Part shown: positions 6,218 to 6,258 of the stretch, in pieces
Layout: every line of letters starts with the position of its first letter
How positions within the stretch are numbered: position 1 is the stretch's first letter
Source: Pedosphaera sp.
GTDB taxonomy: Bacteria; Verrucomicrobiota; Verrucomicrobiae; Limisphaerales; Pedosphaeraceae
Direction of reading: 5' to 3'
NCBI GenBank assembly: GCA_028293265.1
Contig: JAQGPB010000420.1
Span: forward strand, 1 to 6,258
Length of the DNA stretch: 6,258 bases
The notes under the pieces: generated by a model
Databases searched by the model: none
What the model saw: the letters and a program-made list of their open reading frames with translations, nothing else
What the model was told of the DNA's origin: nothing
Program-made: the position numbers and the translations under genes

Positions 6218-6258
6218 ATGCACGACAAGCAATTCTCCGTCCTGACGCGGCGCGATTT
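6218..6258 (+). CDS. DUF1501 family protein, N-terminus only (Tat-exported)
   Basis: An ATG at 6218, four bases after the stop codon of the DUF1800 gene, opens a frame that runs off the window. It encodes MHDKQFSVLTRRD plus a partial codon (TT, most likely Phe or Leu). The T-R-R-D-(F/L) stretch matches the twin-arginine motif at the start of DUF1501 proteins, which usually begin with a short polar stretch and S/T-R-R-x-F-L. DUF1501 genes commonly follow DUF1800 genes directly, which is the main support for the call. DUF1501 proteins are distantly related to the alkaline phosphatase/sulfatase superfamily, and their physiological role is unclear. No Shine-Dalgarno sequence precedes the ATG, so translational coupling to the upstream gene is likely. 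Only 13 full codons are visible, so the family call depends heavily on context. Confidence 0.7.
   Translation, partial: MHDKQFSVLTRRD

Overview
The window looks like chromosome from a Verrucomicrobiota bacterium, most likely of the Pedosphaera/Limisphaerales type. This is inferred from gene content: a huge secreted protein that joins calcium-binding and PA14 adhesion modules to a DUF1800 domain, followed at once by a twin-arginine DUF1501-type start. The moderately high GC and the Asn/Thr/Gly-rich secreted protein fit this. No rRNA or other taxonomic marker is present, so the placement is an inference. All genes read on the + strand. I see no tRNA, rRNA, CRISPR array or insertion sequence.

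Layout. (1) Positions 1-180 are the last 59 codons of a Lon-type ATP-dependent protease. (2) Twelve bases later, behind a good ribosome binding site, is a 254-residue exported LolA-like (outer-membrane lipoprotein-sorting family) protein at 193-957, probably co-transcribed with lon. (3) Positions 958-1224 are a 267-base gap with no convincing gene. It holds a plausible sigma70-type promoter (1071-1099), a long near-perfect inverted repeat (1119-1169) and a small hairpin just before the next start codon. (4) Positions 1225-6213 encode a 1662-residue secreted mosaic protein. Its order is signal peptide, TSP3/EF-hand-like calcium loops, beta-sandwich, third calcium loop, Calx-beta-like, PA14, putative Ig (He_PIG-like), second PA14-like, CHRD-like and DUF1800. 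(5) From 6218 to the window end is the start of a DUF1501-type protein with a twin-arginine motif.

How the genes relate. Lon and the LolA-like protein form an upstream unit concerned with protein quality control and possibly envelope lipoproteins. The DUF1800 and DUF1501 genes form a second unit. These two families commonly sit side by side in environmental bacteria and are thought to work together outside the cytoplasm, but their biochemical function is not established. The calcium, PA14 and Ig modules suggest a surface-associated, calcium-stabilised, possibly glycan-binding protein.

The most unusual feature is inside the DUF1800 domain. About 220 extra residues, containing three copies of a roughly 46-residue beta-rich repeat, separate the conserved core from the conserved C-terminal QSPLRSP/VFNFF segment.
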